From the NCBI GenBank assembly GCA_944990035.1, contig CALYLX010000136.1, forward strand, positions 1-64,000: a DNA stretch of 64,000 bases, written 5' to 3'. Every line of letters starts with the position of its first letter. Within the stretch, counting starts at the first letter, position 1. A program made the translations under genes and the position numbers. The notes below the pieces were generated by a model. The model worked only from the letters and a program-made list of their open reading frames with translations, was not told the origin of the DNA and ran no database searches. Source of the DNA: Clitopilus passeckerianus (Eukaryota; Basidiomycota; Agaricomycetes; Agaricales; Entolomataceae). Below are positions 47,549-59,671 of this stretch, one piece after another.

Positions 47549-48455
47549 CTACCTTCTGCTATTCTGGACCCGAATGAATAGCCAATCCACTGCAGCTCGT
47601 ACACCCGTCCTGTTGTGTGTTAAATGTGTGCTTCTATGAATGAGCCCAACACTTACCCCTCTATTGCAGAGACTCCCATGACATCCAAGCTGGCAATCCT
47701 TTGCCTTCTCTGGGCAGCTTCTCTCTCATGTTCGTCCTGAGCAAATCTATCCCGACGTGCGCTTTCTAGCTTTCGCTGATACCAGTCTTCGTAGTCATGC
47801 CTGATTTCTTCGACTGACAAGCTCATAGGGGAGTCCTGCTTGTTTGCAACAAGTAGAAGAGGAACATTCAATATTTGAGGTGCTGAAAGCACGCCATCTA
47901 CATATTGTCTGGTTAGGTTGTTGTATAGCATCAAGCATGAGAAAAGGCGCACCAAAGACTTCCCAGCCTTCACTGAGGCGTTCACGGTCCTCGGCGTCAA
48001 TGACGTACACTACCGCATGGCAGTCATCGTAGTACTTTGGCCAGATATTCCGGATACCTCGTTGGCCGCCCAAGTCCCAGAACTGCAGATAGTGGATGGC
48101 AAAGTGATAGTTCCAGCTGCGTCAAGGTGATGTGAACATTCGAGGCAATATAGATGAGCCATACAACGCACTGTTCTGACCGACGGTAGGAGCTATCTTA
48201 TCAGGTGCCAAACCAGGAGTTTCATTATATAGTGTCTTTATTTTCTCAAGCAACGTCTGCCTATATCCTTTCAGAGAGCGTTCCCAAGAAGATAGTAGCA
48301 GCCGGTCGTACCGTCTTGCCTGCACCGTCAAGGCCAATGATGATTACTGAGAATTCTTCTTTCCTGCATCGTCGTTGAGCTGAGAATGTATATCGTCTTT
48401 CGCGCTGCCCTCACCGTGTCAGATATTCATGAAACCCCTTGAGTAAATGGTACAT
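47549..48455 (-). CDS. ARL3: ARF-like GTPase, Arl3/ARFRP1 type
   Basis: Small GTPase that recruits Arl1 and golgins to the trans-Golgi. Starts MYHLLKGFHEYLTR without a Gly-2, as in Arl3/ARFRP1 (acetylated, not myristoylated). G motifs: GLDGAGKTT (G1), PTVGQNTGTI (switch I), FWDLGGQRG (G3), VANKQDSP (G4), VSAIEGTGV (G5). A charged insertion (WYQRKLESARRDRFAQDEHE) between G4 and G5 is typical of fungal members. Six exons. One break near 48087-48092 (LPSTI/LQFWDL, one base missing). Stop TAG 47549-47551. Divergent from VMA16 with only 81 bp between start codons. Confidence 0.9.
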
Positions 48456-48536
48456 CACCGTCAAGTCGCAGCCAGCTTGACATCAACATCCCCAAATAAT
48501 ACCACAACCGTCACTCTTCCCTTTCTCTCATCCATC
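48456..48536. promoter_or_regulatory. 81-bp divergent promoter, ARL3 / VMA16
   Basis: The start codons of two housekeeping genes face away from each other across 81 bp. Both 5' UTRs and promoters must overlap or lie partly inside the neighbour. CT-rich near the VMA16 start; no TATA box. Confidence 0.55.
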
Positions 48537-49545
48537 ATGGGCTACTATGGCTCGTACTACACTTATGGCCTGCCAACTTTCGTTATCATAGTTATCGCCC
48601 TTTACTTACTATTCACTGGTCAGTCTGCGGACAAGTCGCGCCAGGAGAGGTTTTGCTGACCGTAACCGGCATTGGTACAACAGGCTCTGGAGAGGCGTTC
48701 AACGTTGGTCGTTTTCTTGAAGAGACAAGTCCCTATGCGTGGGCTGCTACTGGTGTTGGGCTTTGTATCGGACTGAGTGTGCTGGGTGCTGCATGGTATG
48801 TCACAAAGATTCGGGTGTATGCTTTGAGCATGGCTGATGAACCGTGCTGCGCGTAGGGGCATCTTCATCACCGGCTCTTCAATTCTGGGAGGTGGTGTCC
48901 GCACCCCTCGTATTACTACCAAGAATTTGATTAGGTGTGCTAAACTATTCGTGACGATGTGTCTGGTCTTCTAAAGCCATGTCAAGCGTTATTTTCTGCG
49001 AAGTTGTAGCCATTTACGGAGTTGTATGCGTCTTCATCCCGGCGTCTCCCTACATGAACTCACATCTATTCATTTCGCAGATCATCGGCATTGTGTTCTC
49101 AGCCAAGCTCGCTAAGGTTGAAGCTGACCTGTTCACTCCCGAGAACTACTTCACTGGTCCGTCCACAATTCCAATATTCCTTATGACATCTTACTCACTC
49201 CCCTCTGTTGCCAGGCTTTGCACTATTCTGGGGTGGTCTCACCGTCGGATGCTGCAACCTTCTTTGCGGTTTATGTGTCGGGATCACCGGTGCCACTGCT
49301 GCCATTTCCGATGCGGCAGACCCCAGTCTATTCGTCAAGATCCTGGTCGTTGAAGTGTTCGGAAGTATCTTGGGGTTGTTTGGACTGATTGGTGGGTGTT
49401 TTATCCTCCTACGCTAGCTCTTGGCCTCACGACAGCTTACTGACATGAAATTTCTGTAGTTGGACTGCTCATGGTCAGTCACGCTAAAGACTTTGCAGCA
49501 AGTGCCACAGCATCCACCGCAGTCAGAGCCGTACTCGCACATTAA
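48537..49545 (+). CDS. VMA16: V-type ATPase proteolipid subunit c'' (Vma16)
   Basis: Membrane rotor subunit of the vacuolar H+-ATPase. Starts [18 protein letters not shown] with an extra N-terminal helix, the mark of c'' over c and c'. The proteolipid repeats include [56 protein letters not shown] (conserved proton-carrying Glu in FCEVVAIYG), [10 protein letters not shown] and [20 protein letters not shown]. Six exons, all in frame, ending AVRAVLAH at TAA 49543-49545. No break. Confidence 0.94.
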
Positions 49546-49728
49546 TCAGTCGACGTGTATCGTACGAATACGTTTGCAATACCCAAGCTGTCACCATAAG
49601 AATCCAATACGGCTTAGAACACGCGTTGTGATCGAACATGAGGTCGACTTTCCAAAGTCCATTTCTACTGCAAACAAAATACCAGGTATACGGAATACAT
49701 ATCAGCAAAGAAACAAGACACCTTTAGC

Positions 49729-51397
49729 CTACTTCTTATGATCCTCAAACGGACTCTCAGCATACTCCAAGCCATCGCTATCCTCCGAATCATGTCTAGC
49801 CACTGGTGGGGAAGAACTCTCGGGCCTGAGCAATGACACAGGTTTCCGCGGTAGTAATCCTAATTTGCCTGCATCCATAGCTTTAGGAACCGCACCCCCG
49901 AAGCCAGAAGTCGTTCGGGGAGGTGAAGCAGCCCCGCTCCCGCTTTCTATCGCAGGCGGAGGGGTCGTAGTTGCTGGCGCTGAAGGTGTGGGAGTGGTTT
50001 GACGTGCTGCGGTAATAGTCTTTGAGCCTCGGGTTCGTAACAAGTTAGAATTGAGACCTACCGGCTTCAGGAGTAACATCATATCCTTGCACGGCGGTAG
50101 AGCCAACAGTAGCGGTCGGCTGTGCAGGCGGAGGACTGGGACTTCCGAATCCCTCAGGCCGAGTGGTTGCAGGAATCTGTGGGGGTTGGTGCTGACACGG
50201 CTTTCGTACTGATTCGGATCCCATCGGTCTGAAGATGTAGGACCATTACCACCATACTGATACGCGCTGGGGTATGTGCTTGGGTTGACGTTGGGAGGTG
50301 GCCCTTCACTAGATTGGCCAGGACGAGGTTGGTCCATTTGTTGAATCTTGGCTTTGACTTTGGAGAATATGCTTCCAAATGTCTTCTTCCCGGCTGCGCT
50401 ACGCAGTTAGTACGCTGGAAATGATATCATGCAAGATGAAAACGTACTTTCTGCAATCCGAGTAAATGACTGCTGTATGTCGGTCATAGTATCCCCTCCT
50501 GCTGCCTGACCGCCTTGACCTTGCCCTTGTTGTGTTTGCCAACCATGTTGATCAGGCCGGGCAGGTTGTTGGAAACGAGGACGATTCTGTCGAGTTTGGT
50601 ACTGGGCTTCCCATTGGCTTTGGTGCTGCTGCTGTTCTTCCAGCATCAGCTGGCGTGCAAACTGCTCATCAAGCTCTTCTTGAGTCTACATGAGGATGTA
50701 GATGAGATTCAATCGTATAGAATTCTAAACCATAGGGGACATACCATGCCCACATGGCTAGCTTGCGTCGGCTGGCCAGGAGCTGCAGGTGATTGCTGCG
50801 TTTGCTGTTGCGCAGATTGAGGCTCCCCGACGTAGTTAGGGTCGCTCATCCCAAGGAGAACATCGATTGCGCGTTCTTGATCACCGTTCACGGAATCAAG
50901 GACAGATAACCTAAATTAAGTAGAAACACAAAGCCTTAGCGATAATTTGACAAAAACAGAGGTCGGATAACGCACAGAACGAGATCATCGTAATCCGGGA
51001 ACATAGCCTTCAGCCCAGCGACCCGTGGATCACCGGCTTGTTCATTCTGCTGATTCTGCTGCTGCTGCGGTCGTGGCGGCTGCTGGGGAGGTAGTGGGGA
51101 TCCTGAGGAAGTCATCGGAGGTGGAGGTGGGCCTGAAGGCGGGGCGTATGTCGCTGCATCGTTTGGGCCTTGTCCGTCTGTATCAGTACTGCTATGAGAA
51201 GCAGCAACCAGATCTGCGAAAGGATTTGTTGCGACATCGGATGGTGCAGCTGTACTAGCTTCAGGCATCTGAGCTAAAGGACCTGCAGGATTTGTTTCCG
51301 GGTGAGATGGACTCGTCGCGCCTGCACCCGTTGTAGGCGCCGCTGCTCCCGATTGAGGGGTCGGGAACGTAGGCGGAGAGGTATTGGTTTCTGTCAT
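49729..51397 (-). CDS. CUE-domain ubiquitin-binding protein (Cue5-like)
   Basis: Proline/serine-rich protein with a CUE domain near residue 125-165: RVAGLKAMFPDYDDLVLLS with the MFP motif and a dileucine in DVLLGMSDP. Cue5-type proteins link ubiquitinated cargo to autophagy; here this is inference. N-terminus MTETNTSPPTFPTPQSG; Q/P-rich linker; QEELDEQFARQLMLEE; TGKKTFGSIFSKVKAKIQQM; tail DSEDSDGLEYAESPFEDHKK. Five introns. One break at the C5 run (plus G5 at 50181-50185): SRVSTNP must shift to PQIPATTRPEGFGSPSPPP; one more base joins them. Confidence 0.82.
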
Positions 51398-52855
51398 GGA
51401 GGTTGTTGTGGATGGTTGTCAGGAAAGTGCACGGACTTCTGATCTTTTGAAGGAAGGAGATGATGTCGATGATGAGATGGCGGCTTATAAAGTTGGGAAG
51501 ATCCTAGCCTAAAGTACGAGGTCAATGCGTCTCCAATGCGCAGTCATACTGATCCAACAATGACCACGACGGCGCAGTGAGGCGGTGTTGCTGGGGCCAC
51601 AATTCGCAGCAAGGACCACGGACTATCGCGCTGTCCGGAAAACTAGACTTGTGAAAATCTGCTTGCTGCCAAGATGCCTGCGGGTGCGGACGCAGGAATC
51701 GGCATTCCTTAAGCTTTTTTCAAACTTCTTGCAGCCATTGTTTTGGCATTTCCTGTCAACGGAGAAGACTTCTATGCTGGTGCCCATAGGTGATCTACAA
51801 TCACCCCTCTCTCCCTTCACATTTCACATTTTTATGGCAGTTCTTTGGGGGGTTCGTAATTCGAATAATCCACCGTATATCTCATCAGATTAGATTTCTC
51901 TGAGGGGGTCGGCCCCGTTCTTCCGTTCCATCCATGGATTGTAATTATCGGATGCCTTTCTGGTCCTAGTAGATCTATGTAAACGATCATCACTGTAGCC
52001 CGTTCCGAAGCTGGATTGTGCAGCGTGTTCGTCCTCGAGCTGCATCACCTTATGGCTAAATGATGCCATCCCAGGCACCTTTCCCCCAGCAGGGATAAGG
52101 TTCCAGCCCATGCATACCACCAGAGCGCTTAAGCTCAAGAAGCCCTGAATGGTACTCCTTTCTGTCAACCTGCCATTGCATGCGGGGAAACGAAGCAGAA
52201 AGGCAAGCGGAAAGGCGAACGACGGGGTCGAGAACAATTGTTAGCGTCCTGGTTCCTCCATCCTGCCGCCTTCACTACATCACAGGGCGCCGAAGAAGGT
52301 GGGGACCTATGTCGCCTGAATTACTAGCAGTAGGGTCCAGGTAACCAAGGTCGAGTGTGTTTTATAGCATGAACCCGAAGCACTTGAATGTGCTATCTGC
52401 GAATGGTCATGCTACTCCCGGAACTAGTGGAGATACTTGTTCATCTTCCGATAAGAGCTCAAAGAAGGTGCAATAATTCTGCCCGTAACCTCGCTCGCTC
52501 TGATGGACATTTGGATGTCTTCTGAAAGGCCCTTCGCCTGCGAGGAGATCAAGTATCAATATCTATGCCAATCACCCCATTTTAGATCAAATGGCGCCTT
52601 TTCCTTGGGAAAAAAAATTTACTTTGTCCTCTCTCTGTTCAAGAGGCGGTCATACTACATGTCGTACAAATACACGTTGAGGTACCTTGTACTCGGTGGG
52701 GAGGATAGAAGGGGCGTTATATACGAGCCATAGGGCAATTTACACACCGTATTCGAGATTTATAATGATAAAAGGGCTACATGTTCGTGAATGACCAAGA
52801 AGTTGAAAAAATCCTCATAGATTAGTGGAAAGTTAGAGAACGGGGCGAGGGTGCT
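51398..52855. other. Intergenic, CUE gene to bZIP gene
   Basis: 1.46 kb. Apart from the possible small gene at 51890-52237 nothing was recognised. Confidence 0.35.
51890..52237 (-). CDS. Possible small membrane-anchored protein (115 codons)
   Basis: A single open frame with a hydrophobic N-terminal half (FAFPLAFLLRFPAC; IQGFLSLSALVVCMGWNLIP) and a polar C-terminal half (VMQLEDEHAAQSSFG, STRTRKASDNYNPWMERKN). The composition is unlike a random frame, but I see no family and no intron. The start could be internal. Confidence 0.33.
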   Translation of the reverse strand: MFSTPSFAFPLAFLLRFPACNGRLTERSTIQGFLSLSALVVCMGWNLIPAGGKVPGMASFSHKVMQLEDEHAAQSSFGTGYSDDRLHRSTRTRKASDNYNPWMERKNGADPLREI

Positions 52856-53800
52856 TTATTCTTCGTCTCGAGGACGCTTGGTTCCACCGACCGCAGGTGC
52901 CTGTGCTGCGCCCGTAACACCAACAACCAGTCCCTTCAGCCATCCATTCTCCCGTCTAAGGCCTTCACATTCCCTTTCGAGCTCGTTCACCCTGGCCTCA
53001 AGCTCCTTCGCCTTGTTCTCCAAAGCTGCCTCTCTCTCTTTTTTCTTGAGCCTGAACCGTGCACTAGCAGCTGTGTTTCGCCTGCGTTTGTCCTCGGCAG
53101 ATGCAAGAACCTGCGAACCGCCTTCCATTCCCTCCCTTGAGTCCTTAGAGCCTGAAGCTGCCTCTGCCTCTGGAGATCCAGGGGATGAGACAGACGCAGC
53201 CTCAGAGGCTTTACGTGTGCGATGGCGCTTAGCAGCTGGTTGAGCACCGTCGTCGGTGGAGCGAGTCGAAGTTGTGGATGCGGAGACCACAGGCGGAGGT
53301 GGAGCGGCAAATGAGGGCGCCCCACTGGATGAGTGCAATGCAATCAATTGTGCGAGGGAAGGAGCGATTCCGCCCGTCTGAGGTGGTTGAGGGTGCGATA
53401 GAGGTGGGAGGGAAGAGAAGGGAGGAATCCCGAAGGTAGTAAGGAATGTATTCAGATCGAAACCGTGGTTCGGCTGCAATGATGGCTGAGCGCCTGCCCC
53501 GAGATGGTTGGGGGCAACGTTAGTCCCGGTGACGACGTTCGTATGGCCATCGTGCACAGCTGATTCGCTGGTGGCACTGCCGTGAGAGGTGGGTTCTTCT
53601 TCCTCTTCCTCATTATGAGCCCTTTTTCTGTGTTTGTCTTCATCATGCCCTTGTCCTACATCGTCGTCAAAAGCGAGGTTTGTCCATAGATCGAGTTGGG
53701 CAGCCAAGTCTGGATGGAATTGGCCTGATAGTAGATCGTGCGGGTCGTTGTTGTTTTGAACATTGTGGACTAAATTGAGCCCATGGAGGTTGGGAGCCAT
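52856..53800 (-). CDS. bZIP transcription factor (MetR/Cys3-like)
   Basis: Intronless, 314 residues. bZIP domain at about 236-292: basic region EDKRRRNTAASARFRLKKKE, followed by a leucine zipper (LENKAKELEARVNELEREC...LRRENGWLKGLV). The NTAASARFR core is that of fungal Cys3/MetR/Zip1 factors of sulfur-amino-acid or metal response; the target pathway is inference. The N-terminal half is disordered, with acidic (NEEEEEEP) and Pro-rich stretches (FSSLPPLSHPQPPQ). Ends KRPRDEE. No break. Confidence 0.9.
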   Translation of the reverse strand: MAPNLHGLNLVHNVQNNNDPHDLLSGQFHPDLAAQLDLWTNLAFDDDVGQGHDEDKHRKRAHNEEEEEEPTSHGSATSESAVHDGHTNVVTGTNVAPNHLGAGAQPSLQPNHGFDLNTFLTTFGIPPFSSLPPLSHPQPPQTGGIAPSLAQLIALHSSSGAPSFAAPPPPVVSASTTSTRSTDDGAQPAAKRHRTRKASEAASVSSPGSPEAEAASGSKDSREGMEGGSQVLASAEDKRRRNTAASARFRLKKKEREAALENKAKELEARVNELERECEGLRRENGWLKGLVVGVTGAAQAPAVGGTKRPRDEE

Positions 53801-55088
53801 TCCCGTCGAAAATCTTGCTGGGGAGGCGATGGGAGGTGAAGAAAAGGGTTAACCGGCTAAACGTTGCACTTTGAAGTGGGTGGATATTCGTCGGATATCT
53901 ACGGTCCGATCTTCCACATTTTACATTTTGAAATTCTGGGCCACTGACTAAGACACAGCTTTTCGGCCGTAAACTCGATTTTTTATCTTCAGTCGACTGC
54001 AGCTACCTCGAACGTTTTTTTTGCAAAGAAACAAAGGCTTTAATACGACGGAAACTGTGTTATATTCATTCAAGAAGTCTACACCATTTTTGTCGCCTAT
54101 TTTGTGCCTCCTAATTAGCTGACTCATTGCGATGTTTGAATTATCAATATCATTTGATGCGGCTGACAGAACTGCCTGTTTATCTGGATCAGCTGAGGAT
54201 CAGAGTAACGCCAACATCTGAGTAGGCGGAAAGCAATGAGCAACCTTCTGTTGACCTACAGATGACGATATTTTCTAGTTGGTCTCCGTCAGCTAGGTTC
54301 GGTGTTAGATAAGAGGTTATCTATGGCCATCTCACTCCAATGGCCCCAAGATAGCCTCCAAATCTGAGCGCAGACTGGAGTCATTGTGCACCGATAGGCG
54401 ATTCATGGGCAACATCGCTTCGACCAGGCAACGTTCCCATACCTCCGGAAAGTCAAGATAAGACAAGTGTTGTCGCTAAGAGCACGGAATTGTGGCTTGA
54501 CCGCGGAGCTTAAGACATCGCAACAGATGGAATGAAGTAACGTCCGATGCGAAAAGTAAGAGGCCACCTGAGGCATACTGTTACAGTCGCCTTTTGAGAT
54601 CTTGGTGGATTATTATCCCATGCCCACACGAGCAAGTAATGGTCAGAGGTTAAAATGCAGCGACAGAATTCGATATGTCAAAGTAGCTGAGATTAGTTGG
54701 AGAAAGTATCCCAAGAATGCACCTTCTTCTTTGACCAGTGCGCCTCGTCTTGACTAGTCCTGTTCAGTAGGTAGCTCCTCAGGATACTGAGAAGTCCACA
54801 AGCCCAAGCTAGAGTAGACAGTTGGCTTCTCCCTGTGCAAGTGTGGCAGATGAGGATAAAACCCTCCAAAGACCTCCTTTCCTTTATACGAGGTACCACG
54901 AGGCTTTTGTCGCCATCGTCAGGACAAGAAGGCTCATCCTTGAGTGAAATTACTGTCCAAGTTGCGAGATGACAAATCCCCATTTGTCACGCCATGCTGA
55001 TGTAATCTGGCCTCGGCTCCGCTGATCAACGCCAAAGTTCTGTGCGCTCGACATTGCTGACAATCCTTGAACAACGACTACTACCATC
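53801..55088. promoter_or_regulatory. Divergent intergenic region, bZIP / CWC24
   Basis: 1.29 kb between start codons; a long promoter for the bZIP gene. A 96-codon minus frame at 54693-54983 has no known domain. No other element seen. Confidence 0.35.
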
Positions 55089-56172
55089 ATGGCTAGCGAA
55101 GCATCCGTAAACGTACCATTTTTCAAGAAAAAAGGGCGCAGCCGACCAACAACGACGCGTCAGAGGTCACCTTCACCTCAGAATGGCCCTTCGCTCTCTG
55201 TGTCCAAATCTCAGGTTGTTCTGCCTTCTCGAAAAGCTCAAGGAAACCTGCTTAGTGCGGGCACCAAACGAACAAGCTCACAGCGGGATGGTCAGGATGA
55301 CTCTGAGGCTCCTGAAAGAGACGGGCCTGATGTGAAGTGGACGGCTGAAGGCTCGCACGCAAACGCGGTGCAAGAAATCATTGCTGGGGACGAAATAGAG
55401 GAGTTGATGGCTAAGAGGCGAAAGAAGGACACTGGGTCGGACGACGAGGAACAGTTGGACGATGGAAAGTACCGGGGCCAGAGCGCTTACCTCTCCCACA
55501 TCAAGAAGAGCAAGGAGGTCCCCAAAGCAATGCGAGTCGGTCCCCAGAGAAACACCAGCACCATTCGGACTGTCACTATTGTCGATTATCAACCGGATGT
55601 GTGTAAAGACTATAAAGGTGCGTGCTTTGCATTTATGGCAGTATGAATACCTAACTGAGCTTTTCTCACAGAAACCGGATTCTGTGGTTTCGGGGATACG
55701 TGTAAATTCCTTCACGATCGTGGCACCTGTGAGGCCCTTTCATTTCACTCTTCATTCAGAGTCGCATGTTGACTTCCCTAATCTCACTTTTCGCTTACCA
55801 GATCTTCAAGGCTGGCAGCTGGACCGCTTAGCAGAAAATGCGCAGAACCAAAATGCTAACGACGATTCCGACTCCGACTCTGATGATGAGGATGTCCCTT
55901 TTGCCTGCCTCATTTGTCGGAAACCGTATACCGATCCCGTCGTTACCCGCTGCGGACATTATTTCTGCTCGGCATGTGCTATCAAACGCTTTGCGAAGAC
56001 ACCGAAGTGTCTAGCATGTGGAGCAGCGACAGGAGGTATATTCAACCGCGCTGACAAGGTCCTTGAGAAAATCAAGAAGAAGCAGGACAAAGAAAAAGGC
56101 TCCGACGAGGAAGAGGGTGGTGCCAACGTCGAGATTGAGGGTCTTGATGGAGCGGTCTCTGACTCCGAGTGA
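55089..56172 (+). CDS. CWC24: Pre-mRNA splicing factor Cwc24 (RNF113A)
   Basis: Spliceosome factor that protects the 5' splice site in the Bact complex. Disordered N-terminus (FFKKKGRSRPTTTRQRSPSP), CCCH zinc finger ([20 protein letters not shown], H next; C-x8-C-x5-C-x3-H), the WQLDRLAENAQ block and a C-terminal RING finger (CLICRKPYTDPVVTRCGHYF...KCLACGA). Two introns in frame: 55618-55671 and about 55731-55800. Stop at 56172. No break. Confidence 0.94.
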
Positions 56173-57392
56173 ACTACGATGGTTCACCTCAGTTGGCGGC
56201 TTAGCTTTCCCATCTGTTGAGAGCTTTCCTTCATATTCCCTTCCCTGATACCTCGAAATGCAGGCTTCGATGTCGTTATTTCTGATGTCCCTGATCGTCA
56301 CTGCTATCAGGTACTATTCCGCCCGACCATCGTGTACGTTCCAGCTCGTGCAGACGGAGCCCTCAACTTGGCAGGAGGTGGGTGCAGGCTTAGGGTCCTG
56401 TTCCATACCATGTCCTTTCACACCTATTCATCAAGCCTGCTTGCCTACGGGGTTCCCGGTCTGTTCAATCTGCATAGCCGCTGCTGGGAGATCCCGTACG
56501 TCCCAACAGCCGGAGTGTCGTCATGATTAGCTCTACCCGTCGCCGAACGATTCTACCCTCGATCCACGTTTATTGGTGCAGTATGGCCGGACGCTTGTTA
56601 GTTGCAGATGCATGTCAAACCTTTCTTTCACGGGGCTTTCCGTTGATCGAAGTTGTTGAAAGTAGAGTTGTTTGAATCACGCTTAGATGTTGATAAGGGA
56701 AGAAATGTATTGTTTTGGAAACCTCTAGAGGACGTGCTACCTGTCGAGATGCGTGTTTGAAAGAATCTGCTAGTTATGATCTTCAACCAACCTCAAGAAC
56801 CCAGAGCTGATTAATTGCATTCAAAATCTTGTCAGTGTCAAAGGCCATGAATAGCCGATTTACGGCATCGGTTTGGCCTTAGAGCTGAAATATGGATAGA
56901 TGGAGTTAGATCTTGGAATCGGTTATCAACGCCCGGGTTTTAATTACAACTCTTGCCGCCCGAATCCTCTTGAGCTTTGTGAATTGTGAAGTGACGAAAT
57001 GTTGATCTTTGCCGTGCTAGAGCAATGATATGCAACGCCGATAAATGCACCTTCAGCTCTAATCATCGTTGAAAAAAAAGTGACGACACATTCCTCCGAG
57101 CATCCGGTGATTTCGTGTGTTCTCTTCTAAAAATTCCCTCGACTGTCTTGTTCGGCAGTCATTTTTAAACTAGTCCCGGCCTTTCGAGGTGATTGATCCT
57201 TTCCCGTTCTGAAAAGTTTATACACGTATTTCATTAGGAAATGCATAAGGGACAACATTACAAGCGAGTATGTGTACACTAACGATGCGAGAATTTGGAA
57301 ATTCAGGCAGAGAACGCTTTACCGTATACTACCTTAATAAGAACGGGGTCCGTCTCTAGAGTATTAAGATCAAGATCATAAAATGGAAGCGC
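56173..57392. other. Intergenic between convergent CWC24 and C2H2 genes
   Basis: 1.2 kb. Open frames at 56258-56530 have no known domain. Long for a convergent pair in this window (others are 70-190 bp); it may hold a long 3' UTR or non-coding RNA. Confidence 0.35.
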
Positions 57393-58306
57393 TCATTGGG
57401 GCATTTCATCACAGCCATTATCGAGGTGCCGTTTCAAGGAGTCGGCTCTAGGGGAAACAGAAGAACCCGTCGGATGGGACTCAATAGATCGTAGACGGGT
57501 ATGATGCTCACCTGCTAAATTCCTTGTGACAATAGCGACAACGGTGGATAACTGGACGTTCTTGATGCTGTGTTTCATGATGCCTCTTTCGATCATGCGA
57601 TCTCGAGAAGGTCTTGGGACATTGGTCACACTGGAATCGCTCACCACTGGCCGACGAACCTGAGGTTGGGGAGGTTTGTGGTCGCCCAATGGAAATTCGA
57701 GCAGGTCGATGTTCAATTTTCGGTGAGTGCTGAGGATACTGGGTGATGCCGTAAGGTGCCGGCGTCGGAGAGTGGGGAGGTACAGTGATCTGTTGCGGAG
57801 GATAATTGTTGTACATCTCGGAGGGTGTGGGTATGAAAGCCGCCTCGGATAATGGCGACGACATCCCTGAATGATGAGAACGTGGTTCTCTGGAGTACTG
57901 AGACTGTTGGCCTTGATAGTAGACGTCCTGAGAGGAGTAGGGAGCAGGGTCGTATGAGGAGGTTGACGGCCGTCCTGACGTTGAAGAGTACGAGTAATGG
58001 GTCTGGGAGACGCTCTGGGGCTGCCTGTGCATCGACGTCTGTGGCATCCCTGGTGTTATCGGACGATAGTACGGATCTGCCGGAGCAACTAGAACCAGAT
58101 AGTCAGTGGGCAGTTTATGCGTTCAAAAACAGCCACCCACTATCTGTATTCTGCATGTAGTATTGACTCGAATTCTGAGGTTGTTGGTATGACCTATCGT
58201 ATTGTGGCGTTGCGGAATACGGGAATTGGTTCTGGTGGCGCGGAATGTGCTCAGAAGGATAGTGACCCCCTTGGTCGTCGTAGGAGTAAGCTCGAGTGTG
58301 ATGCAT
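57393..58306 (-). CDS. C2H2 zinc-finger transcription factor
   Basis: N-terminus MHHTRAYSYDDQGGHYPSEH is Tyr/Gln/Ser-rich and disordered. Two adjoining zinc fingers at the C-terminus: FQCDQCPKTFSRSHDRKRHH...H (C2H2) and CRYCHKEFSRADSLKRHLDN followed by GC (a C2HC variant). Two introns, the last inside finger 2 (FSR/ADSLKRH). Stop TGA 57393-57395. This two-finger end is like fungal developmental or stress regulators; a specific role cannot be given. No break. Confidence 0.87.
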
Positions 58307-59671
58307 TGAATAGGGAGAGCGATTGAATCAGGTAGTGAGGTGAGGCGGCGGCGTTGATTTAAGTGAATGGGAAAGGGAGGAAGGACGCCTAAATTATCCG
58401 TTTATTATACGTTGTTCAAGGCCCCGGAGCCGCCCACATTTGACACCGGGGCGAATGCGAGCAAGAATTGAGTTGTGACGGAAGGGACGAAGCCCTGAGA
58501 TGTCGAAGGGTAGTGACAGCCGTAGGATCTTGATCTCGAATGAGGCAAGGAACTGGCTGAAATTCCAGCGATACCAATTTCGGTGCTGCAATCACATTGG
58601 ATTCTAAACCAGGCTGCGGAGGGGAAATTTCAATCCGATTAGGACGAAAGACTTTTCTGCCTCATGCTCCGCGCTTCCAAGGGAATGCCGATTTTAAGGC
58701 AAATTTGGGCTCAAGAATCTTCAGATTGTACCTTCTGAAGGGCTAGCCTAGGAGCAAAATCTGGTAAAGTAAGGGAACCGAAAAAGGTTAGCTTAAGCGT
58801 GAACTGACCAATATCAAAACGGTACACACATCTACAAGCTCGATCACCAGCTGGTTGCAATCTACATATGGGTAATGATGCTTTCACCCGTCGCACTAGA
58901 AAACATCGGCCTTCCTTTGTCGTTGAAATGTACGTCTTTATGGTGGAGCTTGGCAGCCATATGAACAAAGTTATTCTTTGAGAATATGGCCGACGAAGTC
59001 GCAAGTTAGCCAATTTGCGATAGACTCGAACTCAAGGTCGAACAGAACCCAATCAGTCATCCATTGGTACACAAAGTGTCAAAGATTAGGATAGCCAAGT
59101 GCAAAGGAAACACATGACTGTTCTACATGGTGGTCCTTCGCTGATTCCCGGCTCCATCGCATCAGAGGCCTTCGTTTCGACTTCTAGGAAAGCGGGTTGA
59201 AGAAACCAGCGTTGGGAAATTTGGAAGGTCGAGCTGTCAAGGCATTTTGTCGGCGCAGGACAACCTCGGCATGCGGTTTAATACCGCCAGAAGAAGGCTG
59301 ATAAGTGATACTGGTCACAAGGATGAAGCCAGGGAGAAATATTCATTATATGAACAAAATCTGCCAGCGCTAACTGTATCTTAGGAGCTCGAGGCGGCCG
59401 AAATGAATGGACAATGGAATCTCGAGCCAATCTCGAGCTTGGTTGAGGGTCATTGCCTTTCGAGGTAGCATTGGCTGCGGGCATCCGCGGGCTCATTATA
59501 AGGAAAGAGCATGTCAGCCCTGCAAAGCAGTGAAAGCGAACAAGGCAGACACGCCTTGCAAAACCCTCAGTCGCGTTCAACTTCAAGCCGTTGTCGCGAA
59601 GTGACCATGAAGGCTGTTGGCAAACAGCTGCAAACGACCGATCACCATTTCGGATTTTCTGAGCTCAAGTC
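58307..59671. promoter_or_regulatory. Divergent intergenic region, C2H2 factor / PPG1
   Basis: 1.37 kb. Frames at 58711-59013 and 59278-59586 (both minus) have no known domain. Long upstream region for the transcription factor; no specific sites recognised. Confidence 0.35.
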
